Of a DNA stretch of 64,000 nucleotides, positions 26,060-34,438 are shown piece after piece. The stretch spans positions 55,136 to 119,135 of the forward strand of contig JAEUIQ010000027.1 in the NCBI GenBank assembly GCA_016794985.1. The letters run 5' to 3'. Source of the DNA: Planctomycetaceae bacterium. GTDB taxonomy: Bacteria; Planctomycetota; Planctomycetia; Pirellulales; Pirellulaceae. The stretch's first letter is position 1; each line of letters starts with the position of its first letter. Under the pieces are notes generated by a model. It worked only from the letters and a program-made list of their open reading frames with translations, had not been told where the DNA came from and searched no databases. A program made the translations under genes and the position numbers.

Positions 26060-26839
26060 ATGACCCAAGCCTTCCTCATCGAACAACCCATATGGCAATT
26101 GAACGAACCCAATCCCGAACTTCGTTGGGAAATGGGCGTGGTCGAAGACGATCCGAGTGAAGACGACGAACATCGACCACGAAAAGGTGTCCATATCCTG
26201 CACGAACGACAAAGGCAGCGAGGCGAGGACGCTCCGCCGGACAAGATTCCTTGGACGCGATTGTCCCGCGACACCTTGGTAGCCGGTGTGTTGTCGGACG
26301 ATGCGAGGGTCGCAGATCGCCCTTGGCATCGCGTCGCCTTGGTTTCCGGAGCCGGCTTGGGCAAAACCGCTAACCTGCAATGGTTGGCGTCCCAGGTCAA
26401 TGCTCACGAGGACAGCCGCGGCCGCCTGTTGGCGATCTTTACCCACCTGCGGAATCTACCCGCTGGCCCGGAACCTTCGCAGCAGTTGCCCGAATTCGTC
26501 AAGCATGTGTTGCAAGAAAGGGCGGACGATCGCCATAAGGATCGCTTGGCCGAATTGGCTTTGCGGTTATTGAAGCAAGGTCGAGTCTTGTTCCTACTGG
26601 ATAGTTTGGATGAAGCGGGTGCCTGGGAGGACAGTCCGACGATGAACAAATTAAAGCCTTTGTTGTCAGGGCACTGGAAAGACAACCCCGTGTGGATTTC
26701 CGGGCGTCCCTACGCATTTCGGGCAACCGAAAAAGTCTTGTGCGAAATGGTGCCCACAGCCCAATGGAATTTTCTCCGCATTGGTCCACTGAATGAACCG
26801 GAAGCTCGACAACTGATCGAGACCGCAGGACGAGTCTGA
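26060..26839 (+). CDS. NACHT-family NTPase, N-terminal fragment
   Basis: 259 residues from ATG 26060. Walker A is SGAGLGKTANLQ (about residue 96) and Walker B is VLFLLDSLDEAG (about 178), with sensor-like WISGRPYAFRAT and IGPLNEPEARQLIETAG, the usual end of a NACHT core. The protein stops just there, without the winged-helix, sensor or effector parts; full-length NACHT proteins run to 700-1200 residues. The stop is followed within two bases by the 21-bp repeat at 26841. A matching C-terminal half (helical region plus FGE domain) is encoded on the other strand at 27119-28957. Full-length relatives act as stress or phage sensors; this fragment may be inactive or act with the other half. Confidence 0.8.
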   Translation: MTQAFLIEQPIWQLNEPNPELRWEMGVVEDDPSEDDEHRPRKGVHILHERQRQRGEDAPPDKIPWTRLSRDTLVAGVLSDDARVADRPWHRVALVSGAGLGKTANLQWLASQVNAHEDSRGRLLAIFTHLRNLPAGPEPSQQLPEFVKHVLQERADDRHKDRLAELALRLLKQGRVLFLLDSLDEAGAWEDSPTMNKLKPLLSGHWKDNPVWISGRPYAFRATEKVLCEMVPTAQWNFLRIGPLNEPEARQLIETAGRV

Positions 26840-26840
26840 C

Positions 26841-26861
26841 GCTCTGCGGCGCGGTTAAACG
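26841..26861. repeat. 21-bp inverted-repeat arm (partner at 20610-20630)
   Basis: GCTCTGCGGCGCGGTTAAAC plus G, the exact reverse complement of 20610-20630. It also resembles the right end of the palindromic elements (CTGCTCCTGCGGTTAAACG at 29184-29202). It begins two bases after the premature end of the NACHT gene. Confidence 0.85.
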
Positions 26862-27047
26862 TGCAGACTGCGATTCGCCGTTCTAGAACCTAAGAACAGA
26901 TTCAGCGCCTCACACGCTGAATCGGCTTCAAATACGCGAATACTAAAAAACTTAAGCGCCATCTCAATTTCGGTTATAAAATTTCTCTGGGGCTGCGCCC
27001 TAGACCCCGTACTCGTTTACCCACTCGGCTACGCTACGACTACGGCT

Positions 27048-27087
27048 TGGTAAGGTCGGGTGCTACCGCACGCCTCCGACCTTACCA
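27048..27087. other. 12-bp hairpin between NACHT and FGE genes
   Basis: TGGTAAGGTCGG pairs exactly with CCGACCTTACCA around a 16-base loop. It lies in a 279-base gap between the convergent ends of the NACHT and FGE genes and may terminate transcription of either, although there is no T-run. Confidence 0.6.
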
Positions 27088-27118
27088 GCCTACGTCTACG
27101 CTACGCCTTACTCGACTG

Positions 27119-28957
27119 CTACTCGTCTCGACTCACAAGAACTGCGGCCAAGCGGAACCCGAAGTCCCTGCTGCGATTCGCGGGCTGGTCCCCGCCGCGG
27201 TAACCCGACCGGCAATCCCCGCCGGGGTAGAACCAGCTACCGCCGCGCAGGACGCGGGTCAGGCCTTCAGTATACCAACTTGCGCACCATTCAAATACGT
27301 TCCCATGCATCTGAGACAAGCCCCATGGGTTCGGTTTTAACTGCAACTTCTTATCTCCGCCATCGACGCGAATCGTTCGTCCAAGGTACAAACCACCGGT
27401 TCTCGACTCGGCATCTTCCGGCCTAGGCCATGGATAGTTGCCATCAAAATTGCAATCCCGACTCCGGATTTGATCTCCATGCTGGCGATCCCACCAAGTG
27501 AATGGTGTCGTCTCGCCACAGCGACAGCCATATTCCCACTGCGTCTCGCTCGGCAACGTCACCGTGTACTTTCTCGTCTTGTTGCCAAACTTTAGCTCGA
27601 AACCGCCAATCCAACGTGCAAAACACCACGAATCATACCAACTCACATTCACCACCGGATGTTCCAAAATGTCGGGTTGATCCGCGAACGCTCGGTGGTC
27701 CTGATGCCGGGGATCAAACAATTCGTACTCACTATTCCTCACGCAATAACGATGCAAACGAAACGGTTCCACCGTTTGCGGTCGGAGCTTACCGGAGGTC
27801 TCATCCCCCATCATGAACTCTCCGGTGTCCCAGGCATCTCGTGGGTCACGGCGATCTGCCAATTGGATAAACGACGACTTGCCGCTTTTGTCAGACAACA
27901 AACCTAAGGCGACCGGATTGCCGGCCGCCAACATTTGGGCAAACTCGCTTCGATACACAGCCATTGCCGCCGTCCCTTGCATCAAGCCCCATGTCCGATA
28001 TATCAACTCCGTCGAACGGATCGGACGCGTGGGATCGGGCTGCTTGCTGCGGTCGTACAACACCGAACAAAGGTTTTGCAGACTTTGGAGACCCACACCG
28101 CTGGCTTCCGGCATCTCCAGCAGCATCTCCCAGAACTCAAGGTAGGCGTTGTTTTCTTGCGAAATCGGATCGGGTATCCAGTGCGAGACGCTTTGCACAT
28201 CCGTCGTGCCGTTGGACCAGTTTAGCGCCCAATACGCTGCAAAAAACGCTTGCGTTGAGACGTCGGCAAAAAACAACAGCGGGCGCCGAGCATCGCCCAT
28301 GACGTGCCGTGTCTCCTCGCCAGTACTGCTCAATACCGCGTACTCCAGTCCATGGGAGTTCATTTGTTCGACTCGCGGGAGATCGTTTTCGAACAGGTTG
28401 ACTGCGTTGATTGGGCGCCTTAATTGATCAACGTAAGCGCCGGAATCGGCACAACGCTGGCAGACATATTGCTTGAACGTCACTAAATCTTGATCGATGG
28501 GTTGGGTGGGGGGGCGGCCCAGCTTTTGATTGTGACAATACATTTCGAACGCCACCGCACCCAAGATTCGCATCGCCAATTGGCTCTGCCACACGCGGGT
28601 GGTATGGTTGTTCCGATTGGGTTTCGGATTGTTGGGCCCAGGATCGTCCGTGTCCTTTCCGGTCCAACCCAGTAACTCCGCTCCCTTGGTGTTGAGGCCA
28701 CTATCGATCAAGCCGGTTTTGTCTTTGTCGTTTGTTGGACCAACATAGCTAAACAACTCAAAATAAGTCGCCGCGCGAGTATTGATCCGCTCCAGTTGCC
28801 GGGTTGTCATCTGCCCCAACAAACGACCGAAACGCGGTATCCGCGCCAGTTTCTTACCAGCATTGCTTAGGGAATCGTATTTTTGAGGCATGGCTGTTGT
28901 GGTGGGATGGGAATGGTCGGTGCGATATCGATGTGGATGATCCATCGGGATCGGCAT
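27119..28957 (-). CDS. FGE-sulfatase (SUMF1/EgtB-like) protein with NACHT-associated helical region
   Basis: 612 residues at most; ATG 28891 (MPQKYDSLSNAG) is an equally good start. The C-terminal 200 residues are a formylglycine-generating-enzyme domain: EFMMGDE, HPVVNVSWYDSWCFARW, LPSETQWEYGCR, NPWGLSQMHGNVFEWCASWY, VLRGGSWFYPGGDCRSGYR and FGFRLA. The N-terminal part begins LARIPRFGRLLGQMTTRQLE and contains RPLLFFADVSTQAFFAAYWAL, which resembles the region following the NTPase core in NACHT-FGE proteins. It therefore looks like the missing C-terminal half of the NACHT gene on the opposite strand. In conflict proteins FGE domains often serve as ligand-binding C-type-lectin folds rather than enzymes. 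Confidence 0.85.
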   Translation of the reverse strand: MPIPMDHPHRYRTDHSHPTTTAMPQKYDSLSNAGKKLARIPRFGRLLGQMTTRQLERINTRAATYFELFSYVGPTNDKDKTGLIDSGLNTKGAELLGWTGKDTDDPGPNNPKPNRNNHTTRVWQSQLAMRILGAVAFEMYCHNQKLGRPPTQPIDQDLVTFKQYVCQRCADSGAYVDQLRRPINAVNLFENDLPRVEQMNSHGLEYAVLSSTGEETRHVMGDARRPLLFFADVSTQAFFAAYWALNWSNGTTDVQSVSHWIPDPISQENNAYLEFWEMLLEMPEASGVGLQSLQNLCSVLYDRSKQPDPTRPIRSTELIYRTWGLMQGTAAMAVYRSEFAQMLAAGNPVALGLLSDKSGKSSFIQLADRRDPRDAWDTGEFMMGDETSGKLRPQTVEPFRLHRYCVRNSEYELFDPRHQDHRAFADQPDILEHPVVNVSWYDSWCFARWIGGFELKFGNKTRKYTVTLPSETQWEYGCRCGETTPFTWWDRQHGDQIRSRDCNFDGNYPWPRPEDAESRTGGLYLGRTIRVDGGDKKLQLKPNPWGLSQMHGNVFEWCASWYTEGLTRVLRGGSWFYPGGDCRSGYRGGDQPANRSRDFGFRLAAVLVSRDE

Positions 28958-29107
28958 GTCGGGAAGGTTAAGTCTACACCAACAGCCACGCGCTTCGCGA
29001 CGCCGTATTGGGCGACCGGACTCCTAATTTTCGCAGCTGGCGAGCGATGCGGCGCTTTGGTTTGTCCTGTTGGCGCAGTTAACACGCGGCGCGGTGGGTC
29101 TGTTCTA

Positions 29108-29213
29108 ATGGAAGAGCTGGCGGAGCGGCGCTTGGGTGGGTTGAGAGTCGAGTGCCCAGCGAGGATCCCAACTCACCCAAGCTCTGCTCCTGCGGTTAAA
29201 CGCCCGATTTCGA
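29108..29213. repeat. Palindromic dispersed element, copy 2
   Basis: GCTTGGGTGGGTT at 29130-29142 pairs with AACTCACCCAAGC at 29170-29182 (one mismatch). Outer arms GCGGAGC and GCTCCTGC extend the stem past an unpaired spacer. The right end is TGCGGTTAAACGCCCGA. It shares both arms and the end with the element at 21140-21240. Confidence 0.75.
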
Positions 29214-29538
29214 ACTGATACCGCTAGCAAACGGGGAATTCTTTGGCCGAATTCAGTTTTGTCGAATGTGTATTCGAAACATACGTGTTTCCGATAATTG
29301 CCATGGTCAAATTGACCACTTTTCATTGTTGAAAAAATTGTCGCGAAAAACGGTGGCTTTTTGTTACACGATTGATATATTTACTTTCGAGTAGGCAAGC
29401 TTGTCGCATGCGATCGTCGGTTAGTGACCTGAATGCACGGGCACTCTTCCAAATTTGGCGGCTTCGGGTTGACCTACGCCCACCTCTCTAAATCATTCGT
29501 CAGGAATGGCGGATGCCCACCTAATCAAGGAGTGACAA
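29214..29538. other. Upstream region of the subtilase gene
   Basis: AT-rich compared with its surroundings, with CCAAATTTGG at about 29451. The stretch TTCCAAATTTGGCGGC resembles the first half of the island motif but lacks the ACTT half at the right distance, so it is not counted as a copy. No gene is seen. Confidence 0.4.
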
Positions 29539-31059
29539 ATGCGAATCGTCGATCTCCCAGACAACCGCGAGCAAGCGGATTCTTCTCCCGCAAACAAGGC
29601 AAAACTCAATAACGCAAACAAGACCGATCGTGAGCTAGAATTTGAGGCTTGGAACCATGTTGCATCAATCGATGCCCGAAAAGAAGCCGTCGAGTTCATT
29701 AGTAATCGTCGAGGTGTCCAGCAAATTATTTTTCTGCTGCGGCAAAGCGAACACGAGCACGCAATTTGGCTAAACAACAACCTCTCTCAACCGGATAAGC
29801 TACGTCGCGGGTTGGATTGCCGCTTGGAACTGTTTACGCGTTTGAAGAACCAGTGGCAGCGTTACGGTTCGAACCATCACTTCTATCAACACATGCAGTT
29901 ATTGCCAGTTACGGGCCAATGCATTGTTCGAGCACCAGCCGATGACTTGATTCGTTTCTTGGAATGCGATGATGCGTTTGATGTTCGGTCACCGATCTCC
30001 GGAATCATTTTGAACGAGTCCTGCGCTGTTCCCGAACGTGACACCGAGAAAATTTTGGCCGCCAATGGACACGATCCGCACGAGAACTTCGCGAAGGTTG
30101 AAGCACGATTGAAGAAATGCAGCCATGATGAGTTCGCATATTTTGATGATTTTGGAGTCGCTGGGCTGGGAGGCTTGATTCGACGTCACAGTGGCGTCGG
30201 TCGAACGGTAACTATCATCGATTCTGGATGCGACGAAAGCCATCCCGCACATCAACAGTCGATTACTGAATTCAAGTACCTTGACGCTTACGGAAATGAA
30301 AAACCCACACATTATGCGAGTGACGCGGGTTGCCACGGTACGAAAGTACAAGGCGCTATCATGGCACGTCCGATTGATAACCTATCCCTTGGCATTGAGA
30401 TTCCGTTTCGCTTGCGTTTTGGTGTGGCGCCAGGCGCTGCGGCAATCTCGATCAAAGCGTTGGGCGGAGATGCGTGCCGCGAAGGTGGCACCGCCATCCA
30501 AATTGGTCGAGCCTTGGAGTATGTTGCCTGCCGTCGCGTTGGTATGAGTAGCCACAATTCAAGCGGCATTTGGACTGGTCCTGACATTTGTAATCTGAGT
30601 GCTTCAATAGTCACGAGCCCGGACAGGACCCGACCCAAGGAATCTGCTGCGTGTTTTGATCGACTGTTGGACAGATTGCAGAGTTATGGTGTCGCGGTAT
30701 TGTTGGCATCTGGAAATGGGCCGCATCACTCTTCGCGACTTGGAACAAAAGGCGTCTATGTTGGAGCGTGTGACTCGAAGGGCAAGGTATGGGACAATAC
30801 GTTGGCTCCCTACGATTTGCTCTTACCCGGTGTCGATGTTATTTGCACTCAACCCTCGTTACCAATCTTGGGATCTCACCTGCTGGGGGAGTACAGTGGT
30901 ACATCGTTTTCAACGGCTACCTTATCCGGTATTGTTGCCGTCTTGAGTGAATGCGCGAACCGTCCGGCACTTGAAGTGGTTGAGGCCCTCCAAGTGACTG
31001 CGAAGGAATCTCGGCAACTTGACTTGGAAGAAGCGGAGCGTTGGCTCAAGGGTTCGTAA
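29539..31059 (+). CDS. Cytosolic subtilisin-like serine protease (S8) with prodomain-like N-terminus
   Basis: 506 residues; AAGGAG lies 7 bases before the ATG. The catalytic triad is visible: Asp in TIIDSGCDESHP, His in GCHGTKVQGAI and Ser in GTSFSTATLSGIVAVLSE, with the oxyanion region LLASGNGPHH. There is no signal peptide, unusual for subtilases, so it probably acts in the cytoplasm. The first 190 residues are helical with an I9-like strand-helix-strand segment (LLPVTGQCIVRAPADDLIRF, then LECDDAFDV). It converges with, and overlaps by 14 bases, a small gene whose product resembles a free-standing I9 inhibitor. A protease/inhibitor pair for regulated proteolysis or cell death is inferred. 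Confidence 0.92.
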   Translation: MRIVDLPDNREQADSSPANKAKLNNANKTDRELEFEAWNHVASIDARKEAVEFISNRRGVQQIIFLLRQSEHEHAIWLNNNLSQPDKLRRGLDCRLELFTRLKNQWQRYGSNHHFYQHMQLLPVTGQCIVRAPADDLIRFLECDDAFDVRSPISGIILNESCAVPERDTEKILAANGHDPHENFAKVEARLKKCSHDEFAYFDDFGVAGLGGLIRRHSGVGRTVTIIDSGCDESHPAHQQSITEFKYLDAYGNEKPTHYASDAGCHGTKVQGAIMARPIDNLSLGIEIPFRLRFGVAPGAAAISIKALGGDACREGGTAIQIGRALEYVACRRVGMSSHNSSGIWTGPDICNLSASIVTSPDRTRPKESAACFDRLLDRLQSYGVAVLLASGNGPHHSSRLGTKGVYVGACDSKGKVWDNTLAPYDLLLPGVDVICTQPSLPILGSHLLGEYSGTSFSTATLSGIVAVLSECANRPALEVVEALQVTAKESRQLDLEEAERWLKGS

Positions 31060-31336
31060 CACGAGAATTAGCTGCCCCCGTCACACTATGTTCTTCGTCG
31101 AGTTCACAGAAGCCGATGGATTCGGTTTTCAGAAAGCCGGAAAAGGAACTGATCATGGATTCTGGAATTCGAATGTGGGCAGCACCCAGCATGGGCAACA
31201 CGGTGCCAACGGAGACAGCAGGAAATTTGGTCTTGATAAGTTCGAGTGCTTGACGCAGGCCCGGCGGTACCGAGTAAGCAGGTCCGTCGGACTGCGACAG
31301 TATGGAGTCGGAAAAATAGACGATAATACTTCGCAC
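31046..31336 (-). CDS. Small I9-like subtilisin propeptide/inhibitor
   Basis: 96 residues from a GTG start at 31336 (in-frame TAA directly upstream; AGGA about 10 bases before). The N-terminus RSIIVYFSDSI resembles the first strand of I9 inhibitors. A helix (LRQALELIKTKF) follows, then VGTVLPMLGAAHIRIPESMI and a tail FLKTESIGFCELDEEHSV, like the pattern in I9 propeptides where the C-terminal tail enters the protease cleft. Context supports this: the converging neighbour is a subtilase with no obvious export signal. Alternatively it could be an unrelated small protein. Confidence 0.6.
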   Translation of the reverse strand: MRSIIVYFSDSILSQSDGPAYSVPPGLRQALELIKTKFPAVSVGTVLPMLGAAHIRIPESMISSFSGFLKTESIGFCELDEEHSVTGAANSRVTNP

Positions 31337-31792
31337 TTATGTAATTCCTGAACACTAATGCCGGCGCGACCGAACCCTATTTAATCTCGGTCTTCGTTTT
31401 CGTTTTCTCGAGCCAATCTCGGAAATTGAGTCCTGCGTTCATATCCGCGTCATGTTGTCTTGATGAATTCGGGTGGGACTTCTCGATATTTCCCTTCCGA
31501 TTTCCTTTCGACACGATATACGGGGCCAGCGTTCCTCGCCTATAGCGTCATCCATAATGATAGCAGTTCAGTGACTTTCAACTACGCCTTCGGAACGAGG
31601 AATTTCAATGATTCGCGGCCCCGCAGATCTGTTAAAATTAGATGTTTCATGGATCAAGCAAATGTTTGGACTGCGAAGACCATACCGTACCCGCGGACCA
31701 TTGGAAGTATCCCGCGACCCAAAGCCACTGCCCCTTTGGCTCTGGGTCGCGTTGGGACAATTAGTCTGAGGTGGTGTGGGAACGCTGATCGA
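31337..31792. other. Intergenic region between I9-like and L12-like genes
   Basis: A 456-base gap. A plus-strand open frame from 31460 has no ribosome site and no recognisable motif and overlaps the minus-strand gene that follows, so it is not called. Nothing else is seen. Confidence 0.45.
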
Positions 31793-32536
31793 TCAAATGA
31801 TAACAGCGGTGGCTCCGGCGGATTTTAATTCGTGAACGATTGCCTCGGCTTCGGGCCGGGTTTGCCAGCGGCCAATTGGAACTGGTACCGACTCGACGAT
31901 TCTCTTGCTATCAAGCAACGAGATTTGCCGACAATGCTTCACAACCTTGACTACTTCGAGTTTCGAACTGCCAATGGATGTCAAGACGACTTGAAATCCG
32001 TCGTCATCCGAGATTGCCTCCGTCGGCGGAGCGACTTCATGGGATTTCGTGGTCGATGGGGTTTCGGCAATCGATTCGACTTCGTCCATAAGTTGTCGCA
32101 TGACTTCTTTCACCCCTGCTTCGGATGGGGCAGATTTGATCATCGTACTCACCGATTTCGAAAAGTAGCTAATCTCGGAAATCATCGCACTCAAACAGTG
32201 GCCAAACTGCGCCGCCGACAAATCGCTATCATGGATCGGAAGCGTGGTTTCGAACACAATTTCGCGGTCGACACTGTAATGCCCGACCAAGAGTTCGTTA
32301 TTGCGTTTGAGCAACTGCCGCAACAAGCGATTTTGTTGCGACTTTGTGAAAAGATGCAACCTTGCCATGCCGGAAGTTCGGAAGATTACGACCTCTGAAT
32401 TCGCCGTTAATCGAATATGCAAACACCCGTCTGGGAATAACAAGACCCAGTTCGAATCACCATCATCCTGTCTGGAAAAATACTTCAGTTCCAGTTCATC
32501 AAAGAATCCTTCAATCGAATAACGATTGGGCGCCAT
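31793..32536 (-). CDS. YbjN-like protein fused to a ribosomal L7/L12 C-terminal-like domain
   Basis: 247 residues. Residues about 1-130 have the YbjN/type III chaperone-like pattern (FFDELELKYFSRQDDGDSNW, LLKRNNELLVGHYSVDREIV, FETTLPIHDSDLS). After an acidic, Ser/Thr-rich linker, residues about 175-247 (FQVVLTSIGSSKLEVVKVVK, LDSKRIVESVPVPI, AEAIVHELKSAGATAVII) follow the L7/L12 C-terminal domain ([45 protein letters not shown]). That domain of L12 recruits translation GTPases. No signal peptide. The role is unknown; ribosome or GTPase sensing is conceivable. Confidence 0.75.
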   Translation of the reverse strand: MAPNRYSIEGFFDELELKYFSRQDDGDSNWVLLFPDGCLHIRLTANSEVVIFRTSGMARLHLFTKSQQNRLLRQLLKRNNELLVGHYSVDREIVFETTLPIHDSDLSAAQFGHCLSAMISEISYFSKSVSTMIKSAPSEAGVKEVMRQLMDEVESIAETPSTTKSHEVAPPTEAISDDDGFQVVLTSIGSSKLEVVKVVKHCRQISLLDSKRIVESVPVPIGRWQTRPEAEAIVHELKSAGATAVII

Positions 32537-32875
32537 GGCTGTTTCCTTCAGGGTTAGTGAAAACTCCCTTCAACGTAGTTCGAATTTGGAAGTCAACTCG
32601 CTCGGCGGCGAGGAGGAAAAAAATCCGAACAGTATCCGGGGCAAATTCCGATCGCCAATCGGTAATTACCGACAAGCACATTGGTATGAAGTCATGCGGT
32701 CGGCTGATTTGGGTTGTTATTATCTCGGAAACTTTTAAACATGCGCAAGGCGTTTTCTGGTGTCACTTTGGTGGCATGCGAGTGACAAGACAAGAACGTA
32801 ATGACCCCAACGACCCGATTAGCCAATGAATAACGGTGGACTTAAATAAACCACACAGAAATGGCTGATTATTCG

Positions 32876-32903
32876 CCCCAAATTTGCGATGCTCGTGACT
32901 TAT
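32876..32903 (+). promoter_or_regulatory. Island promoter-like motif, copy E
   Basis: CCCCAAATT, 13 bases, then ACTTAT; 39 bases before ATG 32943. An earlier in-frame ATG at 32889 lies inside the motif, so the motif argues for the later start. Confidence 0.55.
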
Positions 32904-32942
32904 TCGTCTGCGGATCTGTTTTCGATTAAAGCGAGCAAAGCG

Positions 32943-34277
32943 ATGAAAACTTCAAGACAGAGAATGACAAATGATGGAATATTCTTGGGTTGGCAGGCAC
33001 CAGCCAAGCGCTCCTTGGGGTTCAGCCGGAGAGCCGACGAGTCGCGAACAGACGTGATAACTTTTAACGGGCCACACCTCCTATCGATCGCTCCGTCAGG
33101 GGCTGGCAAAGCAACCTGTGCTGCCATTCCGACACTACTTCAATATCCGGGCCAAGCAATAGTACTAGATATTAAAGGCGAGCTGTATACGACCACGCAT
33201 CGTACCCGGCGCGCGATGGGACAACAAGTCATACGTCTTGATCCGTTTCGCGTTGTGGATGCTTCGACCGATTCACTCAACCCTTTAGACATACTGAAAC
33301 TTCCTGGGGCCGACATTGAAACCGATTGCCAGTCGCTGGCAAAACTCTTGTCTATCGGAAAAGAATCAAATCGCGATCCTTTTTGGCACTTGACCGCCAA
33401 TGGTCTAAACGCTGGTATTCTCACAAGCATAGCTACTGACGAGGATAACACGCGACGCAATTTGATACGTATGATTGACATGCTGTTCGGCGATGATGTT
33501 GTTTATCAGCTAGCTGTTTTCTTAGACACTAAAGGCAAGAAAATTCCGCGGTTAGCCTACCGTGAAATTTCCGCATTCTTGCAGCTACCGGAGCGGGATA
33601 CTCGACCTTCGGCGCTGGCCACCGCTCAGTCGTTTGTCAAATGTCTGGACGCTGCTCGAGTTAGCGAAGCGTTGGCGAATTCTACAATCGACTTGGAAGA
33701 TTTACGTAAAGGAATGCCGTTGACGATCTACTTGGTGATCCCCCCAGAGCGTTTGTCAAGTCACGCCGCACTTGTCTCTTTGTGGATCGGCACACTTCTA
33801 CAGACAATCTTCAGTCGCCAACAAATCCCTTCCTTGCGAACATTGCTTTTGCTAGATGAGGCAGCAAGCTTGGGACATTTCCCGATGCTTGAAACTGCGA
33901 TTACACTGTGTCGCAGCTATGGAGTTCGAGTCTGGACTTTTTGGCAAGACTTGCAACAAATCAAGTCATGCTATCCGTCGGGGTGGCAGACCATCGTGAA
34001 CAATTGTGGTATCCAGGTGTTTGGAATAAACTCAAAATTGATGGCCCGAGAATTATCTGAGGTCTTGGATTGCTCCACCAAACAACTCCTTGCCTTGGAG
34101 CAGGAGCAACAATTCTTGCAACTTGCGGAGTATCGCGCGCCAATAATCGCGGAGCTTCCGAACTACCTACACCACCAACGATACGCCGGACTATTTGATC
34201 CGAACGGATTCTACACTTTGACAGATCTTGCCGAGCCGGATCGATTGCATGCCCAAGGTGTCGCTACAAGAAGTTAG
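32943..34277 (+). CDS. Orphan VirD4/TraG-type coupling ATPase
   Basis: 444 residues from ATG 32943. ATG 32889 would add 18 residues, but it lies within the promoter-like motif. Walker A is APSGAGKATCAAIPTLL, and IVLDIKGELYTTTHRTR and VIRLDPFRVVD match the VirD4 pattern; NPLDIL, DPFWHLTANGL, LLLLDEAASLGHFPML (Walker B) and WTFWQDLQQIKSCY complete the T4CP signature. Typical members have N-terminal membrane helices and work with a type IV secretion channel; neither helices nor other tra/vir genes are present here. Part of the island regulon by its motif. It may be a relic of a conjugative element or a repurposed DNA/protein translocation motor. Confidence 0.88.
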   Translation: MKTSRQRMTNDGIFLGWQAPAKRSLGFSRRADESRTDVITFNGPHLLSIAPSGAGKATCAAIPTLLQYPGQAIVLDIKGELYTTTHRTRRAMGQQVIRLDPFRVVDASTDSLNPLDILKLPGADIETDCQSLAKLLSIGKESNRDPFWHLTANGLNAGILTSIATDEDNTRRNLIRMIDMLFGDDVVYQLAVFLDTKGKKIPRLAYREISAFLQLPERDTRPSALATAQSFVKCLDAARVSEALANSTIDLEDLRKGMPLTIYLVIPPERLSSHAALVSLWIGTLLQTIFSRQQIPSLRTLLLLDEAASLGHFPMLETAITLCRSYGVRVWTFWQDLQQIKSCYPSGWQTIVNNCGIQVFGINSKLMARELSEVLDCSTKQLLALEQEQQFLQLAEYRAPIIAELPNYLHHQRYAGLFDPNGFYTLTDLAEPDRLHAQGVATRS

Positions 34278-34295
34278 TGCTTTTTTTGATCATCA

Positions 34296-34332
34296 GATGT
34301 CAAACGGTTTCGAGTACACTTCGTTTGACATC
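34296..34332. other. 11-bp inverted repeat after the VirD4-like gene
   Basis: GATGTCAAACG at 34296-34306 pairs exactly with 34322-34332 around a 15-base loop. It probably marks the end of the transcript from either side, although the T-run (34281-34287) lies before it. Confidence 0.6.
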
Positions 34333-34438
34333 ATACTTCTGCGGAACGGAACGCGAACTGAAACCGGGAACTGTTCTTGGCTATTCAACTGGCTACGATT
34401 GTAACTGGATCGCTAAAAAGCTACTTCTCGGGTTATCG

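Noticed and set aside
26840..29213. Diversity-generating retroelement using the FGE domain as target
   Set aside because: No reverse transcriptase and no template repeat seen in the window.
29450..29482. Sixth copy of the island motif upstream of the subtilase
   Set aside because: CCAAATT is present, but TTGACC stands where ACTT(A/G)A is required.
31460..31828. Plus-strand frame before the L12-like gene
   Set aside because: No ribosome site and overlap with the well-supported minus-strand gene.
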